DNA of 64,000 nt from an uncultured Verrucomicrobiae bacterium (GTDB lineage: Bacteria > Verrucomicrobiota > Verrucomicrobiia > Limisphaerales > UBA1100). Both the position numbers and the translations under genes were made by a program. The stretch is taken from NCBI GenBank assembly GCA_937775205.1, contig CALKBX010000002.1, positions 1-64,000 on the forward strand, read 5' to 3'. The notes beneath the pieces were generated by a model. It had not been told where the DNA came from and ran no database searches. It saw only the letters and a program-made list of their open reading frames with translations. Numbering within the stretch: position 1 is the first letter of the stretch; every line of letters starts with the position of its first letter. Below, one piece after another: positions 62,800 to 64,000 of the stretch.

Positions 62800-63980
62800 T
62801 TTTTTTGGGGAGGGCGTGTGGTGTTGGCGGGTTGATTGTTGTTGGTGCCGGTTTTGGGCGTGGGCGGGCGATCGGCGGCGAGGATGGCCGTGCCGGTGGC
62901 GTCGCACACTCGGAGTTGAAATTGCCATTCTTTGGTCCAGTCCTGTTGCTGTTCATTTTGGCAGAGTTTGATGAGCAACGTGTTGCGGCCTTTGGCGAGC
63001 TGGACGTTTAACTTGTATTGATCGATGCGTATTCCGCGGTGATATTCGTCGCGGCCAAAGATGAGCTTGCCGTTGTGCCAAATTTTCCATGCGTTTTTGC
63101 AGCCGAGCCGCAGTTCCACCGCGCGCGCGGTCGCGGCGTTGTATTCGGTGTAGGCGAAGGCGGTCACTTCCTTCAACCCATCGCCGGGGCCGGGATAGGC
63201 TTTGTTGATGTCCACCATTCCGTATTCGTTGGCGGTGACGAACGGGCTCCACTTCACTTTGCCGGCTTTGCCGTCGTGGGTGGCGGTGAAGTCGATTTTG
63301 TTTTCGGGTGGGAAAATTTTTGAAAAGCCCGAGCGATCCGTGTTGTCGAAGGGGCCGACAACCTTCCAGTGCATCAGGAAACCAAAATGGCGAGGGAGAT
63401 CAACTTCCTGCCCGAGCGCGCGCAGGGCGGCGGTGATTTCTTTTATTTGGTCGATGTCGCGCGCGGCATCGAGGGCTTTGCGATATTGCTTTTGTGCAAG
63501 GTCGGGTTTTTTAATTTTTTCCAAATCCGCGCCCTCGTCCATCACGCGTTGGACAGCATCGCGGCGCAGTTCGACGCTGGGATCATTGAGCAATCCGGGA
63601 ATAAGTTTGGCGGCAAGTTGCGGGTTGGCATTTTTGATCAGTTCATATGCCAGCCGCCGCGCGCGGGGGTCGTGTTTTTGATCGGCAATAAATTTCATCA
63701 ACTCCATTTGCGGCAAATCCTTGGCGCGGTTGGCGATGGTGTCCACCGCGGCGCGCAGCCAGTTTGCCGCGAGCGGGTTGGCGCCATCCATTGCGGCGAG
63801 GATTTTTGGCAGCGCGGCGGGTTTGGCTTGGGCGAGGGATTGCCACGCTTGGGCGGCGGCGGCGTTGCCTTTGCCTTCGGGGCCAACGGCGCGGATGGTT
63901 TTCAGCGAATCAGAAATGTCGACGGCATTTGCAGTGAAACAAATCGCGAGGGCGGCGAGGCCTGTGGTAAAGGGATTCAT
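62796..63980 (-). CDS. Secreted HEAT-repeat-like protein with beta-sandwich domain
   Basis: 394 residues; signal peptide NPFTTGLAALAICFTANA. Residues about 25-185 are helical pairs resembling HEAT repeats (ALPKILAAMDGANPLAANWLRAAVDTI; LAAKLIPGLLNDPSVELRRDAVQRVMDEG). The rest is a beta domain of the type found in planctomycete/verrucomicrobial secreted proteins (HWKVVGPFDNTDRSGF; ELRLGCKNAWKIWHNGKLIFGRDEYHRGI; GRNTLLIKLCQ), then a Pro/Asn/Thr tail. Coupled to the propeller gene that follows. Confidence 0.82.
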   Translation of the reverse strand: MNPFTTGLAALAICFTANAVDISDSLKTIRAVGPEGKGNAAAAQAWQSLAQAKPAALPKILAAMDGANPLAANWLRAAVDTIANRAKDLPQMELMKFIADQKHDPRARRLAYELIKNANPQLAAKLIPGLLNDPSVELRRDAVQRVMDEGADLEKIKKPDLAQKQYRKALDAARDIDQIKEITAALRALGQEVDLPRHFGFLMHWKVVGPFDNTDRSGFSKIFPPENKIDFTATHDGKAGKVKWSPFVTANEYGMVDINKAYPGPGDGLKEVTAFAYTEYNAATARAVELRLGCKNAWKIWHNGKLIFGRDEYHRGIRIDQYKLNVQLAKGRNTLLIKLCQNEQQQDWTKEWQFQLRVCDATGTAILAADRPPTPKTGTNNNQPANTTRPPQKK

Positions 63981-64000
63981 GCGCCGAGACTAACGGCGGA

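Overview
The window looks like a chromosomal piece of a Verrucomicrobiota-type bacterium, probably of the Pedosphaera/Limisphaerales kind. This rests on its gene families: Tat-exported DUF1501 proteins paired with large DUF1549/DUF1553 (PSD1) cytochrome proteins, DUF1080 proteins, PQQ-type propellers, Sel1-repeat lipoproteins, and '[28 protein letters not shown]'-style pseudopilins. I saw no rRNA, tRNA or CRISPR array. Most of the window is GC-rich and densely coding; two stretches (about 5.07-9.86 kb and 23.0-25.5 kb) are clearly more AT-rich.

Layout. 0-4.9 kb: an HtrA protease (runs off the left edge) divergent from a DUF2851 protein, then a GntP permease and a membrane-anchored protein. 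4.96-10.5 kb: the two halves of one pseudopilin gene lie on either side of an AT-rich segment of about 4.8 kb carrying a beheaded serine recombinase, small lipoproteins, Sel1/SH3 proteins and a membrane protein whose 5' end is also missing. 10.5-12.3 kb: an NAD-dependent epimerase and a secreted esterase. 12.3-22.9 kb (minus strand): an apparent operon PSD1-DUF1501-PSD1-DUF1501-PhoX. 23.0-25.5 kb: an AT-rich islet with a tyrosine phosphatase, a macro-domain-like protein and remnants of PQQ propeller proteins. 25.5-32.7 kb: larC, an M90 peptidase, a secreted protein, and the coupled unit glyS-larB-serine protease. 32.8-37.1 kb: a broken Sel1 gene, an SGNH-like hydrolase, a GYF/EF-hand protein, a pseudopilin and a lipoprotein with clear terminators. 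37.5-46.5 kb: two tandem giant PQQ propellers with an embedded Rossmann (methyltransferase-like) domain, followed by a thioredoxin-like gene with an in-frame TGA at its redox site and a CxxCH-bearing terpene-cyclase-like protein. 46.5-54.0 kb: HAD phosphatase and Rieske protein, S9-like hydrolase and ROK kinase, two DUF1080 proteins, a TAXI protein with a membrane tail, and a pseudopilin-thioredoxin fusion. 54.1-64.0 kb: hemB, a glycosyltransferase-like protein, MscS channel, LysM/Sel1 lipoprotein, TerB/AI-2E transporter fusion, and a coupled HEAT-like/PQQ pair.

Two things colour the reading. First, nine single-base indels interrupt otherwise well-conserved genes, including the normally essential hemB; nearly all behave as one extra base, which suggests sequence error or, less likely, widespread decay. 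Second, the one internal stop that is not an indel is a TGA at the CxC/CxU position of a thioredoxin-like protein, followed at a suitable distance by a small hairpin, so a selenocysteine reading is possible. The other items I find most worth following are the split pseudopilin gene, the phosphatase/macro-like pair, the propellers with an inserted methyltransferase-like domain, and the pseudopilin-thioredoxin fusion.
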